NCBI GenBank assembly: GCA_021324755.1
Contig: JAJPIL010000004.1
Span: 62,001 to 126,000, forward strand
Direction of reading: 5' to 3'
Length of the DNA stretch: 64,000 bases
Source: Pseudomonadota bacterium
Lineage (GTDB): Bacteria > Desulfobacterota > Binatia > Binatales > Binataceae
Positions 48,299 through 60,567 of this stretch are shown here, one piece after another. Within the stretch, counting starts at the first letter, position 1; the number at the start of each line of letters is the position of its first letter. Made by a program: the position numbers and the translations under genes. Under the pieces are notes generated by a model that had not been told where the DNA came from, did not search any database, and saw only the letters and a list, made by a program, of their open reading frames with translations.

Positions 48299-48343
48299 CT
48301 CGTTGCCCAAAGCTTCGTGTTCGGGATGGCTCCGTTGCCATCC
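48252..48343 (-). ncRNA. ANTAR-type antitermination leader of the MetX-like hydrolase gene
   Basis: Minus strand P1 GGATGGC-AACGGA-GCCATCC (48324-48343), 13-nt linker, P2 TTGGGC-AACGAG-GCCCAA (48293-48310); both loops AxxGxx; P2 3' arm shared with terminator. Confidence 0.88.
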
Positions 48344-48355
48344 ACGCGCCATTAA

Positions 48356-48384
48356 AAACTAGCCTCACCCGCTAACAATGTCAA
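48356..48384 (-). promoter_or_regulatory. Putative sigma70 promoter for the MetX-like gene leader
   Basis: Minus strand TTGACA (48379-48384), 17-nt spacer, TAGTTT (48356-48361), placing the start site just before P1. Confidence 0.55.
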
Positions 48385-48830
48385 CGGGCAATCAACGGGC
48401 ACCCGGACCTCTACATTATCGATCCTGGCGCTAATTAAACTCTTCTAAAGCGCTAGATGTTTATCAAACATCGTTTTATAACCTCACGACGCATGTTTCA
48501 GAACCGCCAACCGACGTGGAGCTCCAAATCACAAAGAGCCCGAGCGAACTTCTCGCGAACCGCTCACAGCTTGCCACGTCAAAGTATGTTGACAACTCAA
48601 AAGTGGAGCGGAACTAGCTACGGTAGGGCGTAAACTTGGACTGAATTTTTAGAATTCGGCAGACCCAAGCCACAAGCGCATCTCGCTCTTTGCGAGCTAA
48701 CACCGAGCTAATAAAGAAACGCGTAGGGACACACGTGAAGAAGCACTAAGCTCGCCAGAGCCGAGTTTTCGCCGTGACTTGTCTAGACGATGAGCGAGAC
48801 TCCTTTTGGCTGGGCTTAGGCCACAGTCGG

Positions 48831-48905
48831 TGGTGGGCGATGCAGGGTTCGAACCTGCGACCCCCGGCTTGTAAGGCCGGTGCTCTTCCACTGAGCTAAC
48901 CGCCC
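48831..48905 (-). tRNA. tRNA-Val (TAC anticodon)
   Basis: Minus strand GGGCGGT...ATCGCCC-ACCA, anticodon arm CCGGC-CTTACAA-GCCGG, T-arm GCAGGTTCGAACCCTGC. Confidence 0.95.
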
Positions 48906-48987
48906 GCACAACTCGGTGCCAACCCAAAACCGCCGTCAATTGGGCGTCTTGCTCACGATGTAATTGGACGCCAGTGGTACCAAAAAA

Positions 48988-49314
48988 TCAGGTGACACTT
49001 GTTGCTGTTGGCGCCCTCTCGGGCTCTTGGTTCAACGAATCCTTGAGCTGCTTGCCCGCCCTGAACTTTGCCGACTTACTGCCGGCAATTTGAATCATCT
49101 CGCCGGTTTTTGGGTTTCTGCCGCTGCGTGGCGCACGAGTCGAGACTGAGAACGTGCCAAAACCCGAAATATTTACTCGCTCTCCCTGCTTAAGCGCGGA
49201 GATAATCTCGTCCAGGATTATGTTGACTACGCGTTCGGCTTCACTCTTTGTCAGACCCGATTTGGCCGCCAATCCGTCGATTAGTTCAGCTTTGGTCATA
49301 AAACGACTACTCAT
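48988..49314 (-). CDS. hup: HU family DNA-binding protein
   Basis: MTKAELIDGLAAKSGLTKSEAERVVNIILDEI; ISGFGTFSVSTRAPRSGRNPKTGEMI. Confidence 0.95.
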   Translation of the reverse strand: MSSRFMTKAELIDGLAAKSGLTKSEAERVVNIILDEIISALKQGERVNISGFGTFSVSTRAPRSGRNPKTGEMIQIAGSKSAKFRAGKQLKDSLNQEPERAPTATSVT

Positions 49315-49430
49315 AAAAATAGCGTAGCGACACCGTTTTCAATTGGCTGTCGCTACGGCTACTTTCCGAACTCACCACACCAGCCCGAGCAACGCAACTT
49401 GGCTCGTTACTCGGCTACGCCTCTCGAGGC

Positions 49431-51884
49431 TCAAAAATCAGGCGATGCGGGAGGGCTTTCTTCCACGCAGTCGCCGTCATGCGTCTCTCGACCCGACTCG
49501 CCGCGCGGTGCGCTTGCTGAAGGTGCTGCGGCGGTACCTTGGTTAAAAGAGCCTAGAAAGCCTTCTCGGTCGGCACCTATGAGCGCGCGGCGCAAGACCT
49601 CATCCATGTTGTCTACCTGGGTCAGGACTATGTTTTTGAGCACCGCAGCAGGAATCTCCTGGATGTCCTTGGCGTTTTCTTTCGGAATAATAACTTCTCT
49701 AATTCCACCCCGATGGGCCGCAAGCACCTTCTCCTTCAGCCCACCGATTGGCAACACTCGACCTCGCAACGTAATCTCCCCAGTCATCGCAAGGTCATTA
49801 CGCACTGGCATCCTACAAAGCGCAGACGCCAGAGCGGTAGCCACGGTAATTCCCGCCGATGGCCCGTCCTTGGGTGTGGCGCCTTCCGGGATGTGAATGT
49901 GAATGTCGATGTTCTGGTAGAAAGTGGGTGAAAGGTCGAGCGCTTCGGCGCGCGAGCGGATATAGGACAACGCAGCACGTGCGCTTTCCTGCATCACCTC
50001 GCCAAGCTGCCCGGTGACCGTGAGTTTCCCCCGACCAGGCATGATCGTGACCTCAACGGCCAACAATTCGCCGCCGTTTTCAGTCCACGCCAAGCCGGTC
50101 GCCACGCCTATCTGGGGATCCGACTCGGCCAGTCCATAGCGGTAACGAATCGGCCCCAAATACTTGCTTAGGTTACTAGCGGTCACTTTCACCAGCGCGT
50201 TGCGGTCGTTCTTTACCACTTCGACCGCGGCCTTGCGACAGATCGATGCGATTTCACGCTCTAAGTTGCGCACCCCAGACTCTCGCGTATAGTTCCGAAT
50301 GATACCGAGCAAAGCTTGGTCTGAAAATTCGATATTCTCGGGTCTCAGGCCGTTAGCCTCGCGCTGCTTCTTTACCAGATAACGCTTGGCAATGTTGAGC
50401 TTCTCGTGCTCGGTATAACCGGGAATCCTAATAATCTCCATCCGGTCCTGCAACGGCCGGGGGATGCGCTCGAGCGTATTAGCCGTCGTGATGAACATTA
50501 CCTTCGACAAGTCGTAATCGACGTCGAGGTAATGATCGTTAAACGCGCAGTTCTGCTCCGGATCAAGCACCTCCAACAGCGCCGACGACGGGTCGCCGCG
50601 AAAATCGGTCGACATCTTGTCGACCTCGTCGAGCAAAAAGACCGGGTTGCTCGTGCCGGCCTTGCGCATACACTGAATTATCTTTCCCGGCAGCGCACCG
50701 ATATAGGTCCGCCGATGGCCGCGAATCTCGGCCTCGTCGCGAACGCCCCCGAGCGAGACGCGCACGAACTTGCGCCCCGTAGCCCGAGCGATCGAGCGAC
50801 CCAAGGAAGTTTTACCCACTCCGGGAGGACCGACCAGGCACAAAATCGGCCCTTTTATCTCGCCAACAAGCGCCTGGACCGCCAGGTACTCGAGAATTCG
50901 TTGCTTTACCTTCTCAAGCCCGTAATGGTCTTCCTCAAGTATCCGCTCAGCTTCCTTAATGTCCAACTTGTCTTCGGTATATTCGTACCACGGCAGCGAC
51001 AACAGCCAATCGAGGTAATTGCGCACCACCGTGGCTTCGGCCGACATCGGCGACATCATCTTGAGCTTTTTGATTTCGCGCTCGCACTTCTCGCGCGCCT
51101 CGGCCGACATGCGCTTTTCGCGCAGTTTCTCTTCGAGCTCCTGAATTTCGTTTTTGAACTCGTCCTTTTCCCCAAGCTCCTTATGGATCGCGCGCATCTG
51201 CTCGTTCAGGTAATACTCTTTCTGGGTCTTCTCCATCTGCTTTTTGACCCGATTGCGGATGCGCTTTTCGACTTCCAGAATCTCGAGCTCCGAGCGCATG
51301 TAGCCGAGCAAGCGCTCCAAGCGCTCAGCCGGATTAGCTACCTCCAGAAGGGCCTGCTTGTCTTCGAGCTTGATCGAGATCTGACCTACGAGTTTGTCGG
51401 CTAGGTAGGCCGGATCGTCAATGGCGACGATGGAGGCAACCACTTCGGGCGGAACTTTACGGTTGAGCCTTACGTAGTTGTCGAAGGTGGCATTTACCGA
51501 GCGCATCAGCGCTTCCACCTCGGTGGTGCGCTCGCAATGCTCTTCGATTTCTTCGACCTCTACCTCGAAAAACTCGTTGACCCTTGTGTAGCGCAAAATA
51601 CGGGCTCGTCGCTTGCCTTCGACCAGGGCCTTGACTGTACCGTCTGGTAGGCGCAGGAACTGGACGATAACTCCCAGCGCGCCGACCCGATAGATGTCGT
51701 CAGGCGTGGGCTCCGAAACGCGCGCATCTTTTTGCGCGACCAGCAAAAGCATTTTCTTCTGGCTTTGAGCCTCTTCCAGGGCACGGATGGACTTCTGACG
51801 CCCGACGAATATCGGGTAGACCTCGTGCGGAAAAACGATAAGTTCGCGCAGAGGAAGCAACGGAACAATTTTTGTCGGGTTCAC
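49431..51884 (-). CDS. lon: ATP-dependent Lon protease
   Basis: [69 protein letters not shown] catalytic Ser. Confidence 0.98.
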   Translation of the reverse strand: MNPTKIVPLLPLRELIVFPHEVYPIFVGRQKSIRALEEAQSQKKMLLLVAQKDARVSEPTPDDIYRVGALGVIVQFLRLPDGTVKALVEGKRRARILRYTRVNEFFEVEVEEIEEHCERTTEVEALMRSVNATFDNYVRLNRKVPPEVVASIVAIDDPAYLADKLVGQISIKLEDKQALLEVANPAERLERLLGYMRSELEILEVEKRIRNRVKKQMEKTQKEYYLNEQMRAIHKELGEKDEFKNEIQELEEKLREKRMSAEAREKCEREIKKLKMMSPMSAEATVVRNYLDWLLSLPWYEYTEDKLDIKEAERILEEDHYGLEKVKQRILEYLAVQALVGEIKGPILCLVGPPGVGKTSLGRSIARATGRKFVRVSLGGVRDEAEIRGHRRTYIGALPGKIIQCMRKAGTSNPVFLLDEVDKMSTDFRGDPSSALLEVLDPEQNCAFNDHYLDVDYDLSKVMFITTANTLERIPRPLQDRMEIIRIPGYTEHEKLNIAKRYLVKKQREANGLRPENIEFSDQALLGIIRNYTRESGVRNLEREIASICRKAAVEVVKNDRNALVKVTASNLSKYLGPIRYRYGLAESDPQIGVATGLAWTENGGELLAVEVTIMPGRGKLTVTGQLGEVMQESARAALSYIRSRAEALDLSPTFYQNIDIHIHIPEGATPKDGPSAGITVATALASALCRMPVRNDLAMTGEITLRGRVLPIGGLKEKVLAAHRGGIREVIIPKENAKDIQEIPAAVLKNIVLTQVDNMDEVLRRALIGADREGFLGSFNQGTAAAPSASAPRGESGRETHDGDCVEESPPASPDF

Positions 51885-51954
51885 CTCTTAATCATCCTTT
51901 CTGTCGTTACCAAACAGTACCTTGCGCTCAACCCTAGTTAAGAAGATCACCACC

Positions 51955-53205
<1,251 letters not shown>

Positions 53206-53224
53206 ACTTCCTCCGTGCTCAACA

Positions 53225-53872
53225 CTAGGGCCTTCGGCTCACGATTATTTCGTCAATGATTCCGTACTCGACCGCTTGCACAGGATCCAGAAAGAGGTCG
53301 CGGTCGGTATCCTTTTCAATTTTGCGAAGGCTCTGTCCAGTGTGCCTAGCTAATATATTATTAATTTCCTCGCGCAGGCGCAGGATCTCCCTTGCCTGAA
53401 TCTCGATATCGCTCGCTTGTCCCTGCGCACCTCCCAGCGGCTGATGCATCATGATGCGCGAATGCGGCAGCGCAAAGCGCCTGCCCTTCTCGCCGGCCGC
53501 CAGCAACACGGCCGCCATACTTGCCGCCTGTCCCAGACATACCGTCGAGACCGGCGGCTTGATGAACTGCATCGTGTCGTAGATCGCCAATCCCGCCGGG
53601 ACCGACCCTCCGGGAGAATTTATGTAGAAGCTTATCTCCTTTTCGGGGTCTTCTGCCTCGAGGAACAGCAGCTGAGCGGTTACGAGATTGGCAACGTCAT
53701 CGGTGATCTCGCTGCCAAGGAAAACGATCCGGTCCTTGAGCAAACGCGAGTATATGTCGTAGGCTCGCTCCCCCCGCGCAGTCTGCTCGACGACAATTGG
53801 AACAAAATTCGCCATCATCGGGCCACCAAGGCTTCGACCAGCCGCGGTTACGCCCATCTTGCGCGTCTTCAT
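53225..53872 (-). CDS. clpP: ATP-dependent Clp protease proteolytic subunit
   Basis: [56 protein letters not shown]. Confidence 0.98.
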   Translation of the reverse strand: MKTRKMGVTAAGRSLGGPMMANFVPIVVEQTARGERAYDIYSRLLKDRIVFLGSEITDDVANLVTAQLLFLEAEDPEKEISFYINSPGGSVPAGLAIYDTMQFIKPPVSTVCLGQAASMAAVLLAAGEKGRRFALPHSRIMMHQPLGGAQGQASDIEIQAREILRLREEINNILARHTGQSLRKIEKDTDRDLFLDPVQAVEYGIIDEIIVSRRP

Positions 53873-53925
53873 CCGTTTTTCATTCTAGTGGCTTTCCGAA
53901 ATCTGGGCAACAACGACCAACCATC

Positions 53926-55242
53926 TCAGCTTGCCTCGACGTTAGGGGAAGGGGCGGCCGGTTTTCGCCGATCAACGACCCATTGGAGGGTTTTTTCCCG
54001 TCGAAGTAGTTTGCGCAGCGCTTCTCTATTTTCTTCTTGTGCGTAAAAACGAGCTACTCGGTCGCGCTCCCGCCCTGCGCGGCTCACCAGTAAGGCAACC
54101 CGCTGGGCTAGTTCGTCATCGCTCACCTCTATCTTTTCCTGTTCTGCCAAGGCGTCCACGATAAGCGCTTCGCACACTCGCCGACGGGCAAGCCGAGCAA
54201 GCGTCTCGCGCTGTTCACGGACGCGCTCGGCTGCTTGTTGGGCACTCACTCCTCCAGCCTCTAAAACTACCGTATTCTCCGCTTCAAGGCGTCTCAGTTC
54301 GCGCTCCACCAGCGACTGTGGTGGCTCGACCGGGTTGCGTTCGAGCAGCATTTCGAGCGCCTTGGACCTCGCCTGCTCACGCGCTCGCTCGCGAGCCTCT
54401 TCGAGCAGGGTTTGGCGCGTGTGCTCGCGCAATTCGTGTAAGTTTTCGAACGTCCCCAGGTCTTTGGCGAATTCATCATCAAGCTCGGGCAGCTTGCGCT
54501 GCAGAATATCCTTAACTGTGGCAATCCACTCGACGGTTTTGCCTCGCAGATGCTCGTCCGGGTAATCTTCAGGATATGTCTTCACCATACGCTTTGGCTC
54601 ACCGAGTGACGCTCCCTTGAGCAACTCGTAAAGGTCTTGGCGCAACGCCCGTTCCGAAACCTCGAGCAGCTGCGGCTGCGAGGGTACTTGCGCAATCGCC
54701 GCTCCGTCGGCTCGCGCCTCTAGCTGCGCCATCACGACGTCTCCTTCTTCAACCTGCGTGCGGTTTTCCACTTTCTTGAGCACCGCGTGCCGCTCGCGCA
54801 GCCGCTCCAGTGCGGCCGACACCTCGTCGTCCGTGACTTGCACCTCAGGCACCTCGATTGGCAGTCCCTCGTAGTCTTTGACTACGATTTGCGGCTTGAG
54901 GTCGAAAATCGCTGAGAAACGCAGCGTCCTGGGAAAGTCCGCATCCTCGGTGACAATTTCTGGCTCCGCAACAGGTTCAAGCGAATGGTCAGCAAGCGCT
55001 TTCTCGGTCGACTCGCGGATGAGCTTTTGAATCACCTCGCCGCGTATTTGGTCGCCAAAAAACCGTTCCAACAAGCGCCGCGGCGCTCGGCCAGGACGGA
55101 ATCCCTTAAGCCGAATCTGGCGCCCGAGTTCCCGATAAGCCTGGTCGAGTTCCTGTTCGATTTCCTCAGCGCTAAGCTCGATTGTAAGCTTGCGCCGAAG
55201 TTCGGACGCACTCTCTACATTCACCTGCATAAAGCCTATCAC
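53926..55242 (-). CDS. tig: Trigger factor
   Basis: GFRPGRAPRRLLERFFGDQIRGEVIQKLI ribosome-binding signature; upstream of clpP. Confidence 0.95.
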   Translation of the reverse strand: MIGFMQVNVESASELRRKLTIELSAEEIEQELDQAYRELGRQIRLKGFRPGRAPRRLLERFFGDQIRGEVIQKLIRESTEKALADHSLEPVAEPEIVTEDADFPRTLRFSAIFDLKPQIVVKDYEGLPIEVPEVQVTDDEVSAALERLRERHAVLKKVENRTQVEEGDVVMAQLEARADGAAIAQVPSQPQLLEVSERALRQDLYELLKGASLGEPKRMVKTYPEDYPDEHLRGKTVEWIATVKDILQRKLPELDDEFAKDLGTFENLHELREHTRQTLLEEARERAREQARSKALEMLLERNPVEPPQSLVERELRRLEAENTVVLEAGGVSAQQAAERVREQRETLARLARRRVCEALIVDALAEQEKIEVSDDELAQRVALLVSRAGRERDRVARFYAQEENREALRKLLRREKTLQWVVDRRKPAAPSPNVEAS

Positions 55243-55696
55243 CCCTTCATCTCTTTAAGCTTTGTGGCGAGCAACTAGCCTAACAGTTCTGGTATCCAGG
55301 CGCGACGCAACTTGACCTGCCACCAGCCTACCAACTACTCATGGCAGTGGCTCAGAATAATAAAGCGAGTTAGCACGTTTGACCGGCGACGAAAATCGAC
55401 GCTTTCTTTCTTCGAGCCAGCTTTCGCCAGCCGCGCGCTTCACTTCGGACTGGCTCGCATTTCACGATTTTAGTGGTAGCCTTAGAAGCATTAAACTCGG
55501 TTTCAGAACTTGCGGCACGCCGAACCTCCGATTTCACAATATTTGCTCGCATCGCCAAAGTCTGATTTCCTTCGCTTAGCGATGGCGCAACTCTTTTTCA
55601 AGGCGTGTATAATACGTGCGTCCTTCTTTATAATGCAGTTGATACGATAAAGACACTTAGACACAACACTAACGCTTTACGGAGGCGCAGAGGCAA

Positions 55697-57976
55697 ATGA
55701 GCGAAGCTTCTATTGTACTGCCTCGCCTGACGGGCGGGCAGGTAGCGATTCTGTGGTTGGTACTGCTGTCGGCGCTGATTGCGCTCTTGTACGGTCTGCA
55801 TCTGGTACGAATCGTCATGTCCGCGGACGCCGGCCCGAAAACGTTGACCGACGTTGCGGATGCGATTGAAGAGGGCGCGATGGCTTACCTCGCCCGCCAG
55901 GTCAAGACGATGCGCTGGTTTGTCCTGGCGATAACCATCGGGCTTTTCGTTCTGTACAGGCGCGTCTATCCCGGTTGGGCACTGCCGATTGGCATTTCTT
56001 TGGCGTTCTTGATGGGAGTCAGTGCATCGTACGGCGCCGGTTACGTCGGAATGTGGCTTGCCGTCAAGGGCAACGTACGTAGTGCCAATGCAGCGCTAAC
56101 CGGATTTAAGGACGCGATGGAGCTGGCGTTCAAGGCCGGCGGCGTCTCGGGCATGTTTACGGTAGGGCTGGGTCTTCTGGGTGCCACGATTATATTCCTC
56201 ATATTCCGCGAGAACGCGATGAAGGTTTTGGTGGGATTCGGTTTTGGCGGTTCCTTGGCCGCGCTCTTCATGCGCGTTGGAGGCGGCATCTACACCAAAG
56301 CGGCCGATGTCGGCGGCGACCTGGTAGGCAAAGTCGAGGCTGGCATCCCGGAGGACGACCCGCGCAACGCGGCGACGATTGCCGACAACGTGGGTGACAA
56401 CGTCGGCGATTGCGCTGGAATGGCAGCGGACGTGTTCGAGTCGTACGAGGTAACGCTCGTAGCCGCGATCATTTTGGCCGCCTACGCAATGGGCGAACCC
56501 GATTTTGTCAAACTCTACGGGGCTGCGTCGGGCGCCTTTGCGATGAAGCTGGTAATCTTCGCGCTCGTTCTCCGAGCGGTGGGGGTCTTCTCGTCGATCC
56601 TGGGCATAATGGCGGTCAAGGTTCCGGAAGGTAGCACGATGGTCGATCCGATGCGACCAATCGTAAACGGTTATGTCGTATCGGCACTAGCCTCAATCGT
56701 TGGCTTTTTTATAGTGAACTACCTCTTCCTTGCCGACCCACGCACCGGGGCAACCGATTGGCGTTTTGCCACCGTTGCGACTTTCGGCATTTTGCTGGCA
56801 GTAGCAACGCTTTGGCTAACCAATTACTTCACTCATCCTGACAAGCGCCCAACCACTGAGTGCGCCACCTCGGCGAAGACCGGGGTTGCCACGCTTATTC
56901 TGAGCGGCTTGGCAGAAGGTATGGAGGCATCGGTCTGGGCGGTCCTGGTAATCGTGCTCGCGATAATCGGCGCGATGGCCGTGTTTCATGAGTCGCTGGC
57001 GTTACAGTTCTACGGTATTGCGCTTACCGGTCTGGGGCTTCTGACCACGACCGGCTTTATTCTCGCCATGGACACTTACGGTCCGATCACGGACAACGCG
57101 CACGGAATTTTCGAGATGGGCGGCGTGCATCGGGAAGATGCTTCGCGCACGCTATCGTGGATGGACGCGATTGGTAATACGACCAAAGCCCTGACCAAAG
57201 GGCTGGCGATTGCCACTGCAGTTATCGCTGCAGTCTCGCTGTTCCGCTCCTTTATCGACGAGGCGCATCTCGGCTCGGTTGGCGTGCAGATCAACATGCC
57301 AACGGTGTTCGTGGGCCTACTCATCGGCGGTGCCGTGCCCTTTCTGTTTAGCTCGTTTGCGATCAAGGCTGTCGGGCGCGCCGCTTTCGGAGTGGTGGTC
57401 GAGGTACGACGCCAATTCCGTGAACGGCCGGGAATCATGGAAGGCAAGGAGCGCCCGGACTATGGACGGTGTGTCGACATCGTCACCAGCATGGCGCAAA
57501 AGGAATTGCTCGGGCCCGGGATCCTGGCGATCTTCTCGCCCCTGCTGGTAGCTTTCGCCCTCGGCTCGGGTGCTTTGGGCGGTTTCCTTGGCGGGACAAT
57601 CCTGACCGCACAGTTGCTTGCCGTTTTCATGGCGGATGGCGGCGCTACGTGGGATAACGCGAAGAAGAAAATCGAAGATGGCTACCTTGGCGGCAAAGGC
57701 ACCGACATCCACAAGGCTGCTGTGGTCGGCGACACCGTTGGTGATCCTTTCAAGGATACCGCAGGCCCGTCGCTCAACCCGATGATCAAGGTGATGAACC
57801 TGGTGGCGATCCTCGCCGCTCCGTTTGCGCCAGCCACGGGCGAGCCTCTAACCAAGGGACGAGTGCTTGTGATCCTGCTGAGCCTGATTCTGCTCGCAAT
57901 CGCAGTAAGCCTGTCCAAGCGCGGCTCGATCATCGAGGAGCAGGCGGGAGAAAAGGTTACAGAAAAAGCTGCCTAA
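55697..57976 (+). CDS. hppA: Membrane-bound ion-translocating pyrophosphatase
   Basis: [79 protein letters not shown]. Confidence 0.98.
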   Translation: MSEASIVLPRLTGGQVAILWLVLLSALIALLYGLHLVRIVMSADAGPKTLTDVADAIEEGAMAYLARQVKTMRWFVLAITIGLFVLYRRVYPGWALPIGISLAFLMGVSASYGAGYVGMWLAVKGNVRSANAALTGFKDAMELAFKAGGVSGMFTVGLGLLGATIIFLIFRENAMKVLVGFGFGGSLAALFMRVGGGIYTKAADVGGDLVGKVEAGIPEDDPRNAATIADNVGDNVGDCAGMAADVFESYEVTLVAAIILAAYAMGEPDFVKLYGAASGAFAMKLVIFALVLRAVGVFSSILGIMAVKVPEGSTMVDPMRPIVNGYVVSALASIVGFFIVNYLFLADPRTGATDWRFATVATFGILLAVATLWLTNYFTHPDKRPTTECATSAKTGVATLILSGLAEGMEASVWAVLVIVLAIIGAMAVFHESLALQFYGIALTGLGLLTTTGFILAMDTYGPITDNAHGIFEMGGVHREDASRTLSWMDAIGNTTKALTKGLAIATAVIAAVSLFRSFIDEAHLGSVGVQINMPTVFVGLLIGGAVPFLFSSFAIKAVGRAAFGVVVEVRRQFRERPGIMEGKERPDYGRCVDIVTSMAQKELLGPGILAIFSPLLVAFALGSGALGGFLGGTILTAQLLAVFMADGGATWDNAKKKIEDGYLGGKGTDIHKAAVVGDTVGDPFKDTAGPSLNPMIKVMNLVAILAAPFAPATGEPLTKGRVLVILLSLILLAIAVSLSKRGSIIEEQAGEKVTEKAA

Positions 57977-58008
57977 TTCAGAAACCAGTTCGTACCGTAA
58001 CTAACTTA

Positions 58009-58048
58009 AGAGATGCCGGCCGGCCTTTTCGACCGCGCCGGCATCTCT
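58009..58048 (+). terminator. Putative terminator hairpin after hppA
   Basis: AGAGATGCCGGC...GCCGGCATCTCT 12-bp stem; only a weak T-tract follows. Confidence 0.55.
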
Positions 58049-58171
58049 TTGACGCCTCATTCAAAGTTTCGAACTTCGCGATCCCTTTTTTGCGAGCTAG
58101 CTCGCTTTTTCTACCACTGCTGTGCCAAAAGACGTCGAAAAATCATGACCCCCTTTGCGCCGCTACTCTTT

Positions 58172-58543
58172 CTATTTTGCGGCGTTCGGATTTTGAACGG
58201 CGACCGCGCCTGGCATACCAAGGCTGGTGGCGTAGTTGCTCAACTGTTGGCGGAACAATTCCTGCCTAAATTTTCGGCTTAACCCTTGGCCACGAACGAG
58301 CTTTTCACGATCTTTGGGACTCATTTGCATCCAAATGTGCGTAGCGCCGACGACATCGCCGCGTGCTAAAGCAGAGTAGTATTGCTCTTGAGGAGTAGGA
58401 CCACGGTGAAAAAGCGAACAACTGCTCCCAAGCAAGCCGGCTAGCGCGCAAGCTAGCGCAATCTTGCTCCGACCAAGGCGCCTTCCGACTTTCCGGTGCG
58501 GGGTAAGCCGGGCCAAAAGCGTTACCGCTTGCGCCACTGACAT
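58172..58543 (-). CDS. Small putative lipoprotein
   Basis: ALACALAGLLGSSCSLFHRG lipobox-like; QEQYYSALARGDVVGATHIWMQMSPKDREKLV; start may be internal. Confidence 0.55.
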   Translation of the reverse strand: MSVAQAVTLLARLTPHRKVGRRLGRSKIALACALAGLLGSSCSLFHRGPTPQEQYYSALARGDVVGATHIWMQMSPKDREKLVRGQGLSRKFRQELFRQQLSNYATSLGMPGAVAVQNPNAAK

Positions 58544-58745
58544 CCTAAGCTATTCCGCCCCATGAAATTTCAAAAGCAGCTCGAACGTTGCGCTCGCAGA
58601 GGCGCTGTCCAGGGGGCGCACCATTACAGTCCGGAGTAAGCTGAGCCAAGCCTTTCACGTCTCGCCACCAGATACAATAGCTCGCGCGCGGATCTTTGGC
58701 GTAATCTGCTTTAAACTTTGGGTTAACCGGGCGATAATAAAACTA

Positions 58746-59831
58746 ATGATGCTAAACTTGAAAAGAAGGCCCGACACCAAAGACGTAATAAGTTTGCTCA
58801 GACGCATCCGCTACCCCGGCTACGACGCTGACATCGTGAGCCTAGGCGTAGTCGAAGAGGTGAGCCTGCCAGAGCCCAACAGTGTCGCTATAAGTCTGCG
58901 CCACGGCGGCACGAGCGACGAGAGAATTAACCGAGTCGTCGACGAGATAAAAACCCTTTGCGCCAAAACTCTAAAAGTTTCGAAAGTTGAAGTTGCGATA
59001 CACCGGCTCGAACCCGAACTCGGAGAACGAACCGGGCAAGTGGCGCTCGAGGGTGTACGGCACGTGATCGCTGTGGCCAGCGGAAAGGGCGGTGTGGGGA
59101 AATCGACCGTCGCCGCCAACTTGGCCGTTGCGCTCCGCCGCCTCAACTACGAAGTAGGCCTTTTGGACGCCGACATATACGGCCCGTCCGTGCCGATGAT
59201 GTTCGGCCTGACCCAAGCAAGGTTGAAAGCCGGTCAGGATAGTCGGCTACGCGCCGTCGAGCAGCATGGCGTAAGTCTGATGTCGATCGGATTCTTTCTG
59301 ACCGAGCGCGCGCCCGTCATCTGGCGCGGGCCTTTGGTGATGAGCGCTGTACGGCAGTTTCTCAAAGACACCATCTGGGGAGAAAAGGACTTTTTGATCG
59401 TCGACCTGCCGCCGGGAACGGGCGATGCTCAGCTCACGTTGGCGCAGCAGGTTTGTCTGGATGGCGCGATCGTGGTTACCACACCTCAGGACGTCGCTCT
59501 GCTGGATGCGCGTCGAGCGCTCAGGATGCTAAAGCAGGTACACTGCCCGATTCTGGGCGTGGTCGAGAATATGAGTTACTTCGTGTGCCCTGAATGCGGG
59601 GCAGTCGACGAGCTGTTTGGACATGGTGGTGGCGAGCGGATGGCCCAGAGTGAGAACCTCAAGCTCCTGGCCCGACTGCCGATATATAGCGAAATCCGCG
59701 AAACCGGAGACCAGGGCACTCCGATTGCCGCGCTTTTGCCCGATCATCCGGCCGCACAGGCTTTCCTACAGCTTGCGCGTGACGTCGCGCAGCAGGTTCT
59801 CGAAGTCGGCGAGCTGTCTAATAAGCCGTAA
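58746..59831 (+). CDS. Mrp/NBP35 family P-loop ATPase (Fe-S carrier)
   Basis: VIAVASGKGGVGKSTVAANLAVAL; VVENMSYFVCPECGAVDELFGHGGG. Confidence 0.95.
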   Translation: MMLNLKRRPDTKDVISLLRRIRYPGYDADIVSLGVVEEVSLPEPNSVAISLRHGGTSDERINRVVDEIKTLCAKTLKVSKVEVAIHRLEPELGERTGQVALEGVRHVIAVASGKGGVGKSTVAANLAVALRRLNYEVGLLDADIYGPSVPMMFGLTQARLKAGQDSRLRAVEQHGVSLMSIGFFLTERAPVIWRGPLVMSAVRQFLKDTIWGEKDFLIVDLPPGTGDAQLTLAQQVCLDGAIVVTTPQDVALLDARRALRMLKQVHCPILGVVENMSYFVCPECGAVDELFGHGGGERMAQSENLKLLARLPIYSEIRETGDQGTPIAALLPDHPAAQAFLQLARDVAQQVLEVGELSNKP

Positions 59832-59965
59832 CTTGCCGTGACGTCTTGCTCTGGTTAAGCTTATTCAGCCGATTCTTAATAACAACTGGCGTTTTGCGCC
59901 AAGGCGAGTAAAATCAACGGCGATAGCCGCGCCAGTCGGGTTAGCGAAGGCGTAGCTGGGCAACA

Positions 59966-60334
59966 ATGGCCACTATCATCACCGAAGAATGTATCAACTG
60001 CGGAGCGTGCGAACGGGAATGCCCCAATAACGCAATCTACGAGGGCGGTAAACCGTGGGAGTTGAACGGAATAATCCATCCGCCGCTCCAAGAGGACATC
60101 TACTACATCGTTCCAGACAAGTGCACGGAGTGTGTCGGATTTTTCGACCGCGAACAGTGTGCCGTTGTCTGCCCGGTGGATTGCTGCATTCCGGACCCAA
60201 ACCGCCCCGAAAGCGAAGAAGTGCTGATCGAGCGCGCCAAAAAGCTACATCCCGAGCTCTCATTCGACGGCGACTTTCCATCGCGGTTTCGCCGGCTGAA
60301 CAGCGACCCCGCCCCCAAGCTGGGGCAGGTTTGA
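59966..60334 (+). CDS. 4Fe-4S ferredoxin (YfhL-like)
   Basis: ITEECINCGACERECPNNAI and DKCTECVGFFDREQCAVVCPVDCC. Confidence 0.92.
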   Translation: MATIITEECINCGACERECPNNAIYEGGKPWELNGIIHPPLQEDIYYIVPDKCTECVGFFDREQCAVVCPVDCCIPDPNRPESEEVLIERAKKLHPELSFDGDFPSRFRRLNSDPAPKLGQV

Positions 60335-60567
60335 GCATCAAACTTGAGCACGGTGGTCAGTAGCTGGAAACCACAAAACCAAAATTTAGCAATCGTGTCT
60401 TTGCAGCGCGGCGATTTGAACGTGGTCGCGCTGGGCGTGTTCATGCAACACCAGCGAAAACGGGTTTAAACAGGCTTTTGCGTCTCGGATAAACTTGACG
60501 ATTAATAAACCGGCAGGCAACGTACCAAGAAAACGGCTGACCGGAGCGTGAGGGTAGAGTATACGAG

